Origin: Planotetraspora mira
GTDB taxonomy: Bacteria > Actinomycetota > Actinomycetes > Streptosporangiales > Streptosporangiaceae
Reading direction: 5' to 3'
Length of the DNA: 64,000 nt
Assembly (NCBI RefSeq): GCF_016863275.1
Contig: NZ_BOOO01000020.1
Location: 186,001-250,000, forward strand
Shown here: piece after piece, positions 30,379 to 39,551 of the stretch
Position numbering within the stretch: position 1 is the stretch's first letter
Layout of the letters: the number at the start of each line of letters is the position of its first letter
The notes under the pieces: model-generated
Seen by the model: the letters and a program-made list of their open reading frames with translations, nothing else
Told to the model about the DNA's origin: nothing
Databases searched by the model: none
Translations under genes and position numbers: made by a program

Positions 30379-31315
30379 TGGCGGTCGAACCGTTCTGGTC
30401 GGTGTGCGACTGCTCCTTCGGCGCGGAGAACAGGCCGCCGAGATTCTCGAGGACCTTGTTCATCTCCGAGGGGACGATCCAGACCTTGTTGGCATCGCCC
30501 TTGGCGATCTCGGGGAGCGTCTGGAGGTACTGGTAGGCCAGCAGCCGCTGATCGGGCTTGCCCTCGTGGATGGCGCGGAAGACCATCGAGATGGCGTCGG
30601 CCTGGCCCTTGGCCCGCATGGCCTGGGCCTCCGCGTCGGCCTGAGCGCGGAGCACGACGGCCTCCGCCTCGCCCTTGGCCTTGAGCACGGCCGACTCCCG
30701 CTGGCCCTGCGCGGTGAGGATGGCGGACTGTTTCTGCCCCTCGGCGGCGAGGATCGCTGCCCGCTTGTCGCGGTCGGCCCGCATCTGCTTCTCCATCGAG
30801 TCCTGGATCGAGGCAGGCGGGTCGATGGCCTTGAGCTCCACGCGATTGACGCGGATGCCCCACTTGCCGGTGGCGTCGTCCAGCACTCCCCGCAACTCGG
30901 TGTTGATCTCCTCGCGTGAGGTCAGCGTGCGCTCCAGGTCCATGCCGCCGACCACGTTGCGCAGAGTCGTCACGGTCAGCTGCTCGACGGCGACGATGAA
31001 GCTGGCGATCTCGTAGGTCGCCGCCTTCGGGTCGGTGACCTGGAAGTAGATGACCGTGTCGATCGAGACGACCAGGTTGTCCGAGGTGATCACCGGCTGG
31101 GGCGGGAACGTGACGACCTGCTCACGCAGATCGACCTCGACCTTGATCCGGTCGATGAACGGCACCACGATGTTGAGACCGGCATGCAGAGTGCGGTGAT
31201 AACGACCGAAACGTTCCACGATGCAGGCAGTGGCCTGGGGAACGATCCGGATCGTCCGGGCCAGGGCGAATCCCACGACGGCCACCACGACTACGGCGGC
31301 GATGAGCTGACCCAT
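30371..31315 (-). CDS. SPFH/Band 7 (stomatin-like) membrane protein
   Basis: 314 aa. An N-terminal membrane segment (LIAAVVVVAVVGFALA) precedes the Band 7 domain (IVERFGRYHRTLHAGLNIVVPF, VVSIDTVIYFQVTDP, ELKAIDPPASIQDSMEKQMRA) and an Ala/Glu/Gln-rich coiled coil (about 180-245). Stomatin-type SPFH proteins oligomerise in the membrane and often work with an NfeD-type protease-like partner, which is not adjacent here. It is probably anchored in the cytoplasmic membrane with the bulk inside. Confidence 0.93.
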   Translation of the reverse strand: MGQLIAAVVVVAVVGFALARTIRIVPQATACIVERFGRYHRTLHAGLNIVVPFIDRIKVEVDLREQVVTFPPQPVITSDNLVVSIDTVIYFQVTDPKAATYEIASFIVAVEQLTVTTLRNVVGGMDLERTLTSREEINTELRGVLDDATGKWGIRVNRVELKAIDPPASIQDSMEKQMRADRDKRAAILAAEGQKQSAILTAQGQRESAVLKAKGEAEAVVLRAQADAEAQAMRAKGQADAISMVFRAIHEGKPDQRLLAYQYLQTLPEIAKGDANKVWIVPSEMNKVLENLGGLFSAPKEQSHTDQNGSTATP

Positions 31316-31405
31316 CCGACACTCCAGTCTGTGAACCCTGACTGGAGGATATGCCGTTTCGGCTTTACGCGCGGATTAAGCGTTGATGTCGGAGAGTTGG
31401 GGATC

Positions 31406-32194
<789 letters not shown>

Positions 32195-32248
32195 GTGGTC
32201 CCCCTCCCGTGAATGCTCCACCAACTATGACAGGCCCGAACACTTATC

Positions 32249-32989
32249 GTGGATCGGGTGCGCATCGATTCACCGATCTCCGCCACCCTCGTCTCGTGGG
32301 GCAACGCCTGGCTGGCCGGGCACGTCGGCCTCGACGAGGCCGTCGACCGCGTCGAGCGGGCGGCGGGCCCCCAAGTGGTGGCAACCGAAGCGGGCGAGAC
32401 AACGCTCCGCGCCTTTCTCGTGGACCAGCGGATCGAAGGGCTCAGCTCGTTCCGGCTGGCCCTCCCGATCCCCGGCGATCCCCTCGGACTGACAGGACCC
32501 CCCGCCTTCAACGGCGCCGCCATCGACGCCGGCCAGGCCGCGGTGGCCGTCCTGCCGGGCCGCTGCCTCGGTCTCGTGCCCGCCGACGACAGAAGGGGAT
32601 CGTCCTACCAGGGCATCCTCTGGACCGCGTGCGACGCCTCGACCGCCGTGCCGAGCCTCCCCTCACTCGCCGAGGCCGAGCAGGTGTTGTCGGCGGCGAT
32701 GCGGGCGGCCACCGAGGCGCTGCTCGGCGTCGAGGGGCCGGCACAGGGATTCCCCGCGCTCGACACGGTCGACGACGCCCTCGCCCCCGGGTATCCGGGC
32801 CGGGCGCACCGCGTCGGCACCCTCGCCGCACGGCTCGCCCTCGCCCTGCGCCTGGCCGACGAGCGCGGCCTCACGTCGGGGCAGCTCGCGACGCGCGGTG
32901 AGGCCCTCCGCGACCTCGACAGGGCGGTACGGCGGGCCCGTGTGGCCGCCCATCACGCCATCGTCGAGTCCGGCCAGCCGCAGATCTAG
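32249..32989 (+). CDS. Conserved-looking actinobacterial protein of unknown function
   Basis: 246 aa, GTG start 32249 (a second GTG at 32258 is possible; no strong ribosome site). The protein is Ala/Leu/Arg-rich, soluble and without recognised motifs; distinctive stretches are SPISATLVSWGNAWLAGHVG and a C-terminal helix ALRDLDRAVRRARVAAHHAI. Regular codon bias over the whole length supports coding. It faces the response regulator gene across a 4-bp gap. No function assigned. Confidence 0.7.
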   Translation: MDRVRIDSPISATLVSWGNAWLAGHVGLDEAVDRVERAAGPQVVATEAGETTLRAFLVDQRIEGLSSFRLALPIPGDPLGLTGPPAFNGAAIDAGQAAVAVLPGRCLGLVPADDRRGSSYQGILWTACDASTAVPSLPSLAEAEQVLSAAMRAATEALLGVEGPAQGFPALDTVDDALAPGYPGRAHRVGTLAARLALALRLADERGLTSGQLATRGEALRDLDRAVRRARVAAHHAIVESGQPQI

Positions 32990-32993
32990 CCGG

Positions 32994-33611
32994 TCACGCG
33001 AGGCCGTGCCTGACGGCGTAGAGGGCGGCCTGGGTCCTGTCCTGGACACCGAGCTTCATCAGGACGTTGGACACGTGGGTCTTCACGGTCTTCTCGGCCA
33101 CGAGGAGCTCACGGGCGATCTCCCGGTTGGAACAGCCGGTCGCGATCAGCCGCAGCACCTCGAGTTCCCGCTCCGTCAGGACGGCCATGGCGTCCGGCGC
33201 GGGGCCCGGGCCGGACAGCATGGCCACGGCGGCGTCCGGCGCCAGCAGGACCTGGCCACCGTGGACGGCCCTGATGGCCTGGACCAATGCGGCCGGGTCG
33301 ACGTCCTTGTAGAGGAAGCCCGCCGCGCCCGCCCGCATCGCCGGGGCCACGTCGACGGGGTCGCTCACCGACGTCAGGACGATCACCCGCACGCCGAGAC
33401 CCTCCAGCCGGCCGAGCGCCCCCAGCCCGTCGAGGACGGGCATCCTGAGGTCGAGCAGCAGCACGTCGGGCGTGAGGGACTCGGCCATCGCCACGGCCTC
33501 CTCGCCGTCGGCGGCCTCGCCGATCACGGTCAGATCGTCCTGGACGTCCAGGAACGTGCGCAGGCCCTGCCGTACGACGGGATGGTCGTCGGCGATCAGC
33601 ACCCGGATCAC
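32994..33611 (-). CDS. NarL/FixJ-type response regulator
   Basis: 205 aa. Receiver domain with acidic pocket IADDHPVV, phospho-acceptor Asp in VLLLDLRMPVLDG, the Thr/Ser in VIVLTSVSD and Lys in GFLYKDVDP. The C-terminal LuxR-type helix-turn-helix is LTERELEVLRLIATGCSNRE and VAEKTVKTHVSNVLMKLGV. Its start overlaps the stop of the sensor kinase gene by 4 bp, so the two form a co-translated pair. Target genes are unknown. Confidence 0.95.
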   Translation of the reverse strand: MIRVLIADDHPVVRQGLRTFLDVQDDLTVIGEAADGEEAVAMAESLTPDVLLLDLRMPVLDGLGALGRLEGLGVRVIVLTSVSDPVDVAPAMRAGAAGFLYKDVDPAALVQAIRAVHGGQVLLAPDAAVAMLSGPGPAPDAMAVLTERELEVLRLIATGCSNREIARELLVAEKTVKTHVSNVLMKLGVQDRTQAALYAVRHGLA

Positions 33612-34753
33612 GCGGGCACCTCCAGACGGATCATCGTGCCGTGACCCGGTCGGGAGACCACCGTGAGCGACCCGCCCGCGGCCTCGGCTCGGTCGTTCAT
33701 CGAGGCGAGGCCCAGCCCGCGCCCGCCGGCCTCGTCGAACCCCATCCCGTCGTCGCTCACCTCGAGCACCAGCCTCGGCGGGTCGTGCGAGACCCGTACG
33801 GCGACGCTCGTGGCGCAGGCGTGCCGCAGGGCGTTGTGCAGCGCCTCCTGCGCGACCCGGAAGACGGCGATCTCGGCCAGCGCCGGCAGATCGCCGGGCG
33901 GGTCACCGTCGAAGGTGAACGTGACCGAGGTGGGATGCAGGCGATCGAGCAGGTCGGCGTGCTTGCGGAGGGTTTCGACGAGCCCGTGCCGGTCCAGCTC
34001 GGCCGGGCGGAGCTCGACGATCACCGCTCGCAACTCGGCCAGCGCCTCCCCGGCCATCCGCTCCACCTGATCGATCTCCCTCGCGGCACGCTCGGGATCG
34101 GACCGCATCAGCGACGCGGCGGCCCTCGCAGTGAGCCGGAGCGAGAACAGCTTCTGGCTGACGGAGTCGTGGAGGTCGCGGGCCATCCGCGTCCGCTCCT
34201 CGACGACCGTCAGTTCCCTGCCGCGTTCGTACAGGCGGGCGTTCGTGAGGGCGATCGCGGCGTGGGCGGCGAACATCGTGAGCAGGTCCTCGTCCGCCTC
34301 GGTGAACCCTCCCGGCGTCTTCTTGTTGGACAGGAAGATGATCCCCAGCACCTCCTCGCCGTCCTGGATGGGCACGCCGAGGAAGTCCTTGAGAACGGGG
34401 TGGGCCCGCGGCCACCACTCGAACCGGGGGTCCCTGCGGATGTCGGCGAGCCGGACGGGCGTGCCCTCGCGGAGCATCGCCCCGAGCATGCCGTGTTGCC
34501 GCGGCGTCGGGCCGATGGCCTCCCACTGCTCGTCCGTGATGCCCTCGGCGACGAACTCGGCGAACGCGCCCTGATCGTCCGGCACGCCCAGCGCCGCATA
34601 GCGGGCGTCGAGAAGTCGCGCCGCCGACCGCACGATGACCTGGAGCACCTCACGGACGGACAGATGCCGGGTGACGGCCAGCACGGCCGAGCTGACGGCG
34701 TGCAGCACGGCGTCACGACCGGGCTCGCTCGTTTCCTCCGACACGCACCTCAC
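33608..34753 (-). CDS. GAF-domain sensor histidine kinase (HisKA_3 type)
   Basis: 381 aa from GTG 34751-34753; GTG three codons later (VSEETSEPG) is as likely. It has no membrane helix, so it senses inside the cell. GAF domain at about 25-175 (SARLLDARYAALGV, FLGVPIQDGEEVLGIIFLSN), then HisKA_3 with the phosphorylated His in ARDLHDSVSQKLFSL (about 205), and a HATPase domain with HNALRHA and DDGMGFD. It pairs with the NarL-type regulator downstream. GAF kinases of this type include DevS-like redox or gas sensors, but no haem ligand can be asserted here. Confidence 0.93.
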   Translation of the reverse strand: MRCVSEETSEPGRDAVLHAVSSAVLAVTRHLSVREVLQVIVRSAARLLDARYAALGVPDDQGAFAEFVAEGITDEQWEAIGPTPRQHGMLGAMLREGTPVRLADIRRDPRFEWWPRAHPVLKDFLGVPIQDGEEVLGIIFLSNKKTPGGFTEADEDLLTMFAAHAAIALTNARLYERGRELTVVEERTRMARDLHDSVSQKLFSLRLTARAAASLMRSDPERAAREIDQVERMAGEALAELRAVIVELRPAELDRHGLVETLRKHADLLDRLHPTSVTFTFDGDPPGDLPALAEIAVFRVAQEALHNALRHACATSVAVRVSHDPPRLVLEVSDDGMGFDEAGGRGLGLASMNDRAEAAGGSLTVVSRPGHGTMIRLEVPA

Positions 34754-34786
34754 CCTAGGCGGTGGAACGGCGACGGGCCTCGGTCG

Positions 34787-34801
34787 TCGGCCCTAGGCCG
34801 A
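34787..34801. promoter_or_regulatory. Palindrome in the divergent kinase / SDR promoter region
   Basis: TCGGCC-CTA-GGCCGA, perfect 6-bp arms, in the 114-bp spacer between the divergent kinase and SDR genes. The same spacer also contains GGGCC and GGCCC half-sites left of it. Position suggests a site for the adjacent NarL-type regulator controlling one or both directions. Confidence 0.4.
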
Positions 34802-34867
34802 ACTGCCGACCCGAAGCCCGGTCCACGGCCCGATGTACGGTCCGCGCCCTCTTCTTAGCGTGAGGTC

Positions 34868-35551
34868 ATGAAGAAGGCACTCATCACCGGGGCCTCCCGA
34901 GGGCTGGGACTGGCCCTCGCCAAGGCCCTCGCCGACGACGGCTGGTCCCTGCTCCTCACCGCGAGAGGTGAGGAGGACCTGTTCTCCGCGGCCTTCGACC
35001 TCAACGCCGAGGCGATCGCCGGGGACATCACCGATCCCGCGCACGTCGCCAGGCTCGCGGAAGCCGCGCCGGAGCTGGACCTGCTGGTCAACAATGCCAG
35101 CGACCTCGGACCCGTCCCCCTGCCTCCACTCGCGGACCTCCCGCTCGCCGGGCTCCGCCGGCTCGTGGAGACCAATGTGATCGCGCCCCTCGCGCTGGTG
35201 CAGGCGACGCTGCCCGCCCTGCGCAAGCGGAAGGGGGCGGTGCTCGGCATCTCCTCGGACGCCGCCGTCGAGGCCTACGAGGGCTGGGGCGGCTACGGCG
35301 CCACGAAGGCGGCCCTCGACCAGTTGTCCCACGTGCTCGCCGCCGAGGAGCGGGACCTCGCGGTCTGGTGGGTCGATCCGGGCGAGATGAACACCCGCAT
35401 GCTCGCCGACGCCGTCGGGCCTGGGGAGGCCGCCTCGGCTCCCTCCCCCGACACGGTCGCCTCCGCGCTGACCCGGCTCGTCACGATCCGCCCCGAGAGC
35501 GGCCGCTTCACGCGCGAGGCGCTCGCCATCGCGACAGGAGCACTCGAATGA
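34868..35551 (+). CDS. Short-chain dehydrogenase/reductase (SDR)
   Basis: 227 aa. Rossmann motif TGASRGLGLAL (residues 7-17), NNASDL structural motif, and the active-site region with SSDAAVEAYEGWGGYGATKAAL: the Tyr and Lys of YxxxK are present. NAD(P)-dependent; substrate unknown. Its stop overlaps the start of the queA-like gene by 4 bp (35548-35551), implying a functional pair. It is divergent from the sensor kinase gene. Confidence 0.92.
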   Translation: MKKALITGASRGLGLALAKALADDGWSLLLTARGEEDLFSAAFDLNAEAIAGDITDPAHVARLAEAAPELDLLVNNASDLGPVPLPPLADLPLAGLRRLVETNVIAPLALVQATLPALRKRKGAVLGISSDAAVEAYEGWGGYGATKAALDQLSHVLAAEERDLAVWWVDPGEMNTRMLADAVGPGEAASAPSPDTVASALTRLVTIRPESGRFTREALAIATGALE

Positions 35552-36555
35552 ATCCAGGAAGCGTCGATTTCGCCCTTCCGCCCGTCCGGGAGGCGCACGA
35601 GCCGCCGGAGGCACGCGGCCTGCGGCGGGACGAGGTGCGGCTGCTCGTCTCCCGCCGCGACACCGGGGAGATCACCCATCACACCTTCGCGGACCTTCCG
35701 GGGATCCTCTCCCCCGGTGATCTGCTCGTGGTCAACAACTCCGCGACCCTGCCCGCGGCCGTGCGACTCGACCGGCTCGCCGTCCACTTCTCCGGCACGT
35801 CGCCGTCCGGCGATCGGCTGGTCGAACTCCGGCGCCTGACGGCCACTTCCACCGAGCCCTACTCCGGCGGGGCTCCCGGGGAGTGGCTGCCGCTTCCCGG
35901 CGGCGCCACCCTGCGGCTGATCGCGCGGCAGACGCCGCGACTGTGGCGGGCCACTCTCGATCGCGACGTCCCGGCGTACCTGCGCGAGCACGGCGTGCCC
36001 ATCCGCTACTCCTACGTCAGGCGGGACTGGCCGCTCTCCGACTACCAGACGGTGTTCGCCGTGGAGCCGGGCAGCGCGGAGATGCCGAGCGCGGGCCGCC
36101 CGTTCACGGCCGAACTGGTGGCGGGCCTCGTCTCCCGGGGGGTCACCGTCGCGCCCATCACCCTCCACACGGGCGTGGCCTCGCCGGAGAAGGACGAACC
36201 GCCCTATCCCGAGTGGTTCTCCGTCCCGCGGCGGACGGCGGACCTGGTGCGTCTCACGCGGGAGACCGGCGGCCGGGTCGTCGCCGTCGGGACCACCGTC
36301 GTCAGAGCGCTGGAATCCGCCGCGCTGGACGGCCCCGTCCGGGCGGCCGACGGATGGACGTCACACATCGTCACTCCGGCCGGGGGCGTCCGGGCGGTCG
36401 ACGGCCTGATCACCGGCCTGCACGAGCCGCGGTCGAGCCATCTGATGATGTTGTCGGCGATCGCGGGCGAACCGCTGCTGTCGCGCTCGTACGCGGCCGC
36501 TCTGGAAGAGGGCTACCTGTGGCACGAGTTCGGGGACACCCACCTGATCGTCTGA
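35548..36555 (+). CDS. QueA-like SAM:tRNA ribosyltransferase-isomerase homologue
   Basis: 335 aa, ATG overlapping the SDR stop, with GGAG eight bases upstream. Family features: LPPGDLLVVNNSATLPA-type segment near residues 50-66 (SPGDLLVVNNSATLPA), YVRRDWPLSDYQTVFA, GSAEMPSAGRPFT, APITLHTGVAS and VAVGTTVVRALES. QueA transfers the ribosyl part of SAM to 7-aminomethyl-7-deazaguanine in tRNA during queuosine synthesis. No tgt or other queuosine gene is visible in this window, and the operon partner is an SDR, so a different substrate is possible. Confidence 0.85.
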   Translation: MNPGSVDFALPPVREAHEPPEARGLRRDEVRLLVSRRDTGEITHHTFADLPGILSPGDLLVVNNSATLPAAVRLDRLAVHFSGTSPSGDRLVELRRLTATSTEPYSGGAPGEWLPLPGGATLRLIARQTPRLWRATLDRDVPAYLREHGVPIRYSYVRRDWPLSDYQTVFAVEPGSAEMPSAGRPFTAELVAGLVSRGVTVAPITLHTGVASPEKDEPPYPEWFSVPRRTADLVRLTRETGGRVVAVGTTVVRALESAALDGPVRAADGWTSHIVTPAGGVRAVDGLITGLHEPRSSHLMMLSAIAGEPLLSRSYAAALEEGYLWHEFGDTHLIV

Positions 36556-36568
36556 TCCCCCCGAGAAG

Positions 36569-37471
36569 CTACGCGGCCACCGGCTGACGGTGCGTCTCCA
36601 CGACGCCCGCGCGGACCTGGGCCTCGGCGATCCTCGCGAGAGTCCTCCGAGCACGGCGCGGATCTCCGCCGCGGGGCACCTGCACGCCGGGGAAGAAGGT
36701 GACCTCGGCGACCAGGTCCCTGATGGCGACGACCCGCATGATGGACGCCACGAGCGAGTCGTCGCCCACGTAGGACGGCCCGGTCGACAGCTCCTCGCCC
36801 TGCCGGAACCGCAGCGCCATCGGCCGTACGGGCACGCCCGCGTCGATGGCCGCCTGGAACACGGCGGGCCGGAACGGGCCCATCTCGCGCCCGCACCAGG
36901 TGGTCCCCTCGGGGAAGGCGACCACTGTGTCCCCGTCCCGCAGGGCGGCGGCCACGTCGTCGATCGCCTGGGGCAGGGCGGACAGGCGGTTCCTGTCGAT
37001 GAACAGCGCACCGCCGCCCGCGGCCAGGGTCCGGATCACCGGCCACTCGGCGATCTCGCTCTTCGCCAGCAGCCGGCAGGGGGTGATGGCGGCGACCACG
37101 ATCGGGTCGAGCCAGGAGATGTGGTTGCCGACGAGAAGCGTCCCGCCCTCCCCTTCGGGTACGGCACGGGCCTCCAGGGAACCGCCGACGAAGGCGAATC
37201 CCCGCCGGGCCTCGATCTTGATCCCCAGCGCCCTGATCAACATCCGCGACCACATCATGGTGAACCGCTTGCGCTGCGCCGTACTGCTCAGGCGGGCGAC
37301 GAAGGCGAGCGGGACGCCCGAGACGACGACGGCCAGAGCACCCAGGACCCGAGCGGCGCGCCGCAGGGGCCCCGCCATCGCGAGGGGCTCCTCCATGCAC
37401 TCGCTCGGCATGCACGGGGAGACCGGGAACCACGGCGAGGTGGTCACCGGCAGATGGATGATCGTGCTCAC
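36569..37471 (-). CDS. 1-acyl-glycerol-3-phosphate acyltransferase (PlsC/OlsA-like)
   Basis: 300 aa from GTG 37469-37471, overlapping the stop of the upstream acyltransferase gene by 4 bp. PlsC motifs: NHISWLDP (the NHx4D catalytic block, N116-D122) and FPEGTTWCG (about 194-202). A hydrophobic segment (VLGALAVVVSGVPLAFVA, about 42-59) would anchor it to the membrane. Coupled to an OlsB-like N-acyltransferase, it most likely O-acylates lyso-ornithine lipid (OlsA role); plain lysophosphatidate acylation is the alternative. Confidence 0.88.
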   Translation of the reverse strand: MSTIIHLPVTTSPWFPVSPCMPSECMEEPLAMAGPLRRAARVLGALAVVVSGVPLAFVARLSSTAQRKRFTMMWSRMLIRALGIKIEARRGFAFVGGSLEARAVPEGEGGTLLVGNHISWLDPIVVAAITPCRLLAKSEIAEWPVIRTLAAGGGALFIDRNRLSALPQAIDDVAAALRDGDTVVAFPEGTTWCGREMGPFRPAVFQAAIDAGVPVRPMALRFRQGEELSTGPSYVGDDSLVASIMRVVAIRDLVAEVTFFPGVQVPRGGDPRRARRTLARIAEAQVRAGVVETHRQPVAA

Positions 37472-38184
37472 AGCATGTCTCCCAGGAAGTGCCGCAGGTA
37501 GCGGGTGTCGACGTTGGCCATCGACAGCAGGACGAGGAAGTCCGCGCTGCGGAAGTCGGGGTCGTGAGCGGGAGCCCCGCACACCCAGGAGCCGAGGCGC
37601 ATGTAGCCGCGCAGCAGGGACGGCAGCACGAACCGGTCCGGCAGGGGCGCCCCGGTGCTCGTCCACGGCTTGCGGGGCGTGACGCGGTACTCCTCCGGGC
37701 CGAGCGGCACCCGGTCGACGACTCCGCCGGCGACCGCGCCGCCGTCGTCGAGCGGCACCGAGCAACATCCGGTCAGGTAGCCGTACCCGCCGTTCACCAT
37801 GTAGTTGGCGATCCCCGCCCACATGAGGCCGACGACCGCACCCGCGCGGTGGTCCGGATGCACGCACGTGCGGCCCACCTCGACGAGGTCGCTCCGGATG
37901 CCCGCGAGCCTGCTGAGATCGAACTCGGCGTCCGAGTACAGCCGGTCCGAACGTCCCGGCGGCAGAAGCCGGTAGGTTCCCACGACGGTGTCACCCTCGC
38001 GGACCAGCAGGTGGTCGCAGTACGCGTCGAATCCGTCGACGTCGAGCCCGCTCACCGGGGAGTCGAGGACGGCGCCCATCTCCTGGGCGAACACCTCGTA
38101 CCGCAGTCGCTGGGCGGCTCTGACGTCGGCGGCGCTCTCTGCGAGCCCGACGGTGTAACGACCGGTGTCAAGGGAGATCGTCAT
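37468..38184 (-). CDS. OlsB-like N-acyltransferase (GNAT-type)
   Basis: 238 aa from ATG 38182-38184, after GAGGAAGGA. The autoinducer-synthase/GNAT-like fold is indicated by AAQRLRYEVFAQEMGA, FDAYCDHLLVREGDTVVGTYRL, EVGRTCVHPDHRAGAVVGLMW and a C-terminal LRGYMRLGSWVCGAP. Homologues transfer an acyl chain from acyl-ACP to the alpha-amino group of ornithine, the first step of ornithine lipid synthesis. The PlsC/OlsA-like gene overlaps its 3' end, which supports that pathway. Phosphate-free ornithine lipids typically replace phospholipids under phosphate limitation; no pho box was identified. Confidence 0.85.
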   Translation of the reverse strand: MTISLDTGRYTVGLAESAADVRAAQRLRYEVFAQEMGAVLDSPVSGLDVDGFDAYCDHLLVREGDTVVGTYRLLPPGRSDRLYSDAEFDLSRLAGIRSDLVEVGRTCVHPDHRAGAVVGLMWAGIANYMVNGGYGYLTGCCSVPLDDGGAVAGGVVDRVPLGPEEYRVTPRKPWTSTGAPLPDRFVLPSLLRGYMRLGSWVCGAPAHDPDFRSADFLVLLSMANVDTRYLRHFLGDML

Positions 38185-38324
38185 GGGCGCGTCCTTCCTC
38201 AAGGTCTCCGTGACCATGACGTCATGCGGAAATGACTGTGATCTCTCACACGTGCGGCAGTGAGGCGTCCGCATGGTGAACCTCGTGCACAGTGGTGAGG
38301 CTTCGCCCAGTAACCTCAAACAAC

Positions 38325-39548
38325 GTGAACCAGCGCACGCTCCTGATCACGCTCACAGGTCCGGATCGCCCGGGCGTCACCTCTCGCCTGTTCACCGTCC
38401 TGGCCGGGTTTCCCGTGACCGTCGCCGACGTGGAACAGGTCGTCATCCGTGGGCGTCTGACGCTCGGCGTCCTGGTCGCCTACGCCGGCGGCCCGCCCAC
38501 GGGCACCGGCGGCACGATCGGCGGGCTCTGGACCGCCGTCGAGCAGGTGGCCGCCGATCTCGACATGGACCTGGAGATCGCGACCGGCACGGCGTCGCAG
38601 GAGAAGCGGCGGCGCGGCCGGCTGCACGTCACCGTTCTCGGCGCGCCCCTGCTGCCCGCCGCCATGGCCGGCATCGCCGGAAGGGTCGCGGCCAGCGGGG
38701 CCAACATCGACCGCATCGAGCGGTTGTCCAGCTACCCCGTCACCTGCATCGAGATGGCGGTCTCCGGCGCCGATCCGCAGGCCATGCGGGCGGAACTCGC
38801 CGCCGAGGCGGCGCTGCAGAAGGTCGACGTGGCCGTCCAGCGCAGCGGCCTCAGCCGCCGGGCCAAGCGGCTCATCGTCATGGACGTCGACTCCACTCTG
38901 ATCCAGGGCGAGGTCATCGAGTTGCTCGCCCGGCACGCGGGCTGCCTCGACGAGGTCGCGCGCGTCACCGAGCAGGCCATGCAGGGCGAGCTCGACTTCG
39001 CCGAGTCGCTGGTCAGGCGCGTGGCGTTGCTCGAAGGGCTGTCCGAGCAGATCTTCGAGAAGGTCGTCAAGGAGGTCGTCCTCACGCCCGGGGCGCGCAC
39101 GCTGGTCCGGACGCTCAAGCGCCTCGACTACCGCTTCGCCATCGTCAGCGGCGGCTTCACCCAGATCACCGACGCCCTGGTCGCCGATCTCGGCATCGAC
39201 TACTCGGCCGCGAACACGCTGGAGGTCGTGGACGGCAGGCTCACCGGCCGGGTGATCGGCGAGATCGTCGACCGGCCGGGGAAGGCGCGCGCGCTGGAGC
39301 GCTTCGCCGCCCAGGCGGGCGTGCCCCTCAGCCAGACCGTGGCGGTCGGCGACGGCGCCAACGATCTCGACATGCTCGCCGCCGCCGGCCTCGGCATCGC
39401 CTTCAACGCCAAGCCGGTCGTACGGCAGGCCGCCGACACCGCGCTCAACGTGCCCTACCTGGACTCGATCCTCTACCTCCTCGGGATCTCCCGCGACGAG
39501 GTGGAGGCGGCCGACGCCGAGGACGGCATGGTCTCCCGCTGGGACTGA
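38325..39548 (+). CDS. serB: Phosphoserine phosphatase with N-terminal ACT domains
   Basis: 407 aa from GTG 38325. Two ACT-like domains (about 5-80 and 98-170; TGPDRPGVTS) precede the HAD hydrolase domain with catalytic DVDST (187-191), SGGFT and GDGANDLDM (about 344). It makes serine from phosphoserine; the ACT domains suggest serine feedback. No ribosome site precedes the start, and TAACCT (38311-38316) ends eight bases before it, the spacing expected of a -10 element for a leaderless mRNA. It is divergent from the olsB-like gene and convergent, three bases away, with the FUSC gene. Confidence 0.95.
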   Translation: MNQRTLLITLTGPDRPGVTSRLFTVLAGFPVTVADVEQVVIRGRLTLGVLVAYAGGPPTGTGGTIGGLWTAVEQVAADLDMDLEIATGTASQEKRRRGRLHVTVLGAPLLPAAMAGIAGRVAASGANIDRIERLSSYPVTCIEMAVSGADPQAMRAELAAEAALQKVDVAVQRSGLSRRAKRLIVMDVDSTLIQGEVIELLARHAGCLDEVARVTEQAMQGELDFAESLVRRVALLEGLSEQIFEKVVKEVVLTPGARTLVRTLKRLDYRFAIVSGGFTQITDALVADLGIDYSAANTLEVVDGRLTGRVIGEIVDRPGKARALERFAAQAGVPLSQTVAVGDGANDLDMLAAAGLGIAFNAKPVVRQAADTALNVPYLDSILYLLGISRDEVEAADAEDGMVSRWD

Positions 39549-39551
39549 GCT

